From positions 1-23,411 of the IMG/VR virus record IMGVR_UViG_3300021959_000406: 23,411 nt of DNA; one strand, 5' to 3'. The stretch is from a virus. The notes below the pieces were generated by a model. That model was given only the letters and a program-made list of their open reading frames with translations. It was not told where the DNA came from and ran no database searches. A program made the translations under genes and the position numbers. This document shows, in pieces, positions 22,634 to 23,411 of this stretch; position 1 is the stretch's first letter, and each line of letters opens with the position of its first letter.

Positions 22634-22680
22634 ATTATATATCAAACTATATATTATATGTAAAGTAAATTATTTACTTT
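22634..22680 (-). promoter_or_regulatory. Promoter-like motif and AT palindrome before the zinc-ribbon gene
   Basis: On the minus strand TTTACA (22664-22659) and TATAAT (22639-22634) are 19 bases apart, matching the layout at 19344-19314. Immediately upstream, and sharing four bases with the -35, AAAGTAAA and TTTACTTT (22662-22680) form an 8-bp palindrome with a 3-base centre, a possible repressor site. It lies in the 86-base gap between two genes. Confidence 0.35.
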
Positions 22681-22890
22681 TTATAATTTAATTCCACGTA
22701 GCATTTTACTATTAATTTCATATTCTTTTAATCTACGTACTTCATTCATTTTAATTTTATTAAATGTAGTACCTGCCGCGCTACAAGTTCCTGTTATGCT
22801 TGCTGGTGTTGTATTTAATACAAATGCAACTTGTGATATTGTCCACCAAGGACAACGTTCAACTTCGTCATATATTTTATTTATTAGCAT
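22681..22890 (-). CDS. Small HTH-like DNA-binding protein
   Basis: 69 residues. Residues 13-45 (CPWWTISQVAFVLNTTPASI TGTCSAAG) have the spacing of a small winged-helix or excisionase-like HTH: a WTIS..A..L start, a turn, then a recognition helix. The C-terminal part is basic. GGAG lies 7 bases before ATG 22890, and the start overlaps the upstream gene by 14 bases. It may be a control protein. I do not recognise a named family. Confidence 0.55.
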   Translation of the reverse strand: MLINKIYDEVERCPWWTISQVAFVLNTTPASITGTCSAAGTTFNKIKMNEVRRLKEYEINSKMLRGIKL

Positions 22891-23365
22891 TTATAATCTC
22901 CAAAACACTAACTGCTTTGCGATATATTACAACGCGCCTAACATATTCTTGCTTTACACTGTCCATTAACACACCAGCTGAACGTGGTGCATAGTTGTTA
23001 TTACTACGACGCCAATTATTACAAGCCAATTCAATTAAATCAGATGGATATTCCAATAAATCTTCAATCCATTCTTTATCAATCTCATCTTGCACTGTTG
23101 GATTTGTATCACGCTGATAATAACGACTCTCTAATATTTCTATCTTGCCTAATATATATGTTGGTTCACTAGGTTGTAACAAATTTAGATAATGTTCTCT
23201 AACCTGTATGATATTTTGTTTTTGTTCTACTGCTAACAAATCATCTTGTTTACAATTAAACTCCCTAGGCCAACCCACTAGACTTATATTGCTCAAGCAA
23301 CGCTCCCCTTCTATTACGTCTTTGGTCGCTAATTTCTTTGAGTGTATTGGAATTATGTTTGACAT
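22877..23365 (-). CDS. Replication-accessory-like protein
   Basis: 162 residues. The middle and C-terminal part (EDLLEYPSDLIELACNNWRR then NYAPRSAGVLMDSVKQEYVR) looks like short proteins next to replication genes in many phages and prophages, where a 'YP-D-v--A---W' segment is followed by a 'P---eL' segment. I have seen such proteins linked with helicase loading or initiation, but this is family recall, not proof. The start ATG 23365 has a strong AGGAG site 8 bases upstream. It overlaps a possible ORF running in from the right edge by 101 bases. No ATPase motif is visible. Confidence 0.5.
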   Translation of the reverse strand: MSNIIPIHSKKLATKDVIEGERCLSNISLVGWPREFNCKQDDLLAVEQKQNIIQVREHYLNLLQPSEPTYILGKIEILESRYYQRDTNPTVQDEIDKEWIEDLLEYPSDLIELACNNWRRSNNNYAPRSAGVLMDSVKQEYVRRVVIYRKAVSVLEIINANK

Positions 23366-23411
23366 TTTTATCTCCTGTTTTTTCTAATTTCCATTGTATA
23401 TTATTTTGTAA
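23265..23411 (-). CDS. Possible C-terminal end of a gene running in from the right edge
   Basis: A minus-strand frame is open from the window edge (23411) for 48 codons to TAG 23267-23265. It ends in KEISDQRRNRRGALLEQYKS SGLA, a plausible basic helical C-terminus. It overlaps the next gene by 101 bases in another frame, which is more than other overlaps here, so it could be chance. Sequence to the right would decide this. Confidence 0.25.
   Translation of the reverse strand, partial: LQNNIQWKLEKTGDKNVKHNSNTLKEISDQRRNRRGALLEQYKSSGLA

Noticed and set aside
1-23411. CRISPR arrays, tRNA genes, insertion sequences, integrase or attachment sites
   Set aside because: I looked for regular spaced repeats, tRNA-like cloverleaf ends, transposase motifs and tyrosine or serine recombinase motifs and saw none; the DNA is almost fully used by phage genes on one strand.

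Overview
This window is a piece of the genome of a tailed double-stranded DNA phage (or prophage) with long-tail, siphovirus-type architecture. Every gene I can support lies on the minus strand, so transcription runs from position 23411 down to 1. The DNA is AT-rich, and increasingly so towards the right end. The tail-fibre start carries the 'DLEIYHSGSGSFIRD' and 'TKLATQQSIKAYVDTQV' motifs that are common in phages from marine metagenomes. I therefore suspect a phage of a low-GC marine bacterium, but the host cannot be read from this sequence.

Layout in transcription order (right to left). 23411-22037 holds small early or control genes: a possible partial ORF at the edge, a replication-accessory-like protein, two small helix-turn-helix proteins, and a zinc-ribbon plus membrane-segment protein. 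22032-20911 holds a hypothetical protein, a basic protein with two GcrA-like HTH units, and a small dATP/dGTP diphosphohydrolase-like protein. 20948-17899 is the packaging block: terminase small subunit, terminase large subunit and a DUF4055-type portal. 17889-16274 is an accessory pair: a stand-alone ParB-like protein and an ABC-ATPase fused to a GNAT acyltransferase whose motifs recall Mu Mom. 16271-11727 is head building: a basic conserved protein, a 30-residue Lys-rich protein, a MuF head protein carrying a HExxH zincin domain, a 61-aa protein, a coiled-coil scaffold, a P22-like major capsid protein and a 48-residue protein. 11723-10008 holds head-tail connector and tail completion proteins. 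10011-1 is the tail: tube, chaperones made by a -1 ribosomal frameshift, tape measure, a duplicated-domain tail protein, a DUF1833 protein, an NlpC/P60-like hydrolase, a J-like tip protein and the start of a tail fibre.

Genes are packed tightly, with many ATGA or TAATG stop/start overlaps, which points to one or a few long late transcripts with translational coupling. No intergenic stretch exceeds 300 bases. The apparent 307-base gap at 8386-8692 is filled by the -1-frame extension of the tail chaperone. I saw no tRNA, integrase, IS element, CRISPR array or lysis gene. The points most worth a second look are the ParB / ABC-ATPase-GNAT pair inside the structural operon (a possible DNA-modification cassette), the zincin fused to the MuF protein, and the textbook A_AAT_TTT slippery site.
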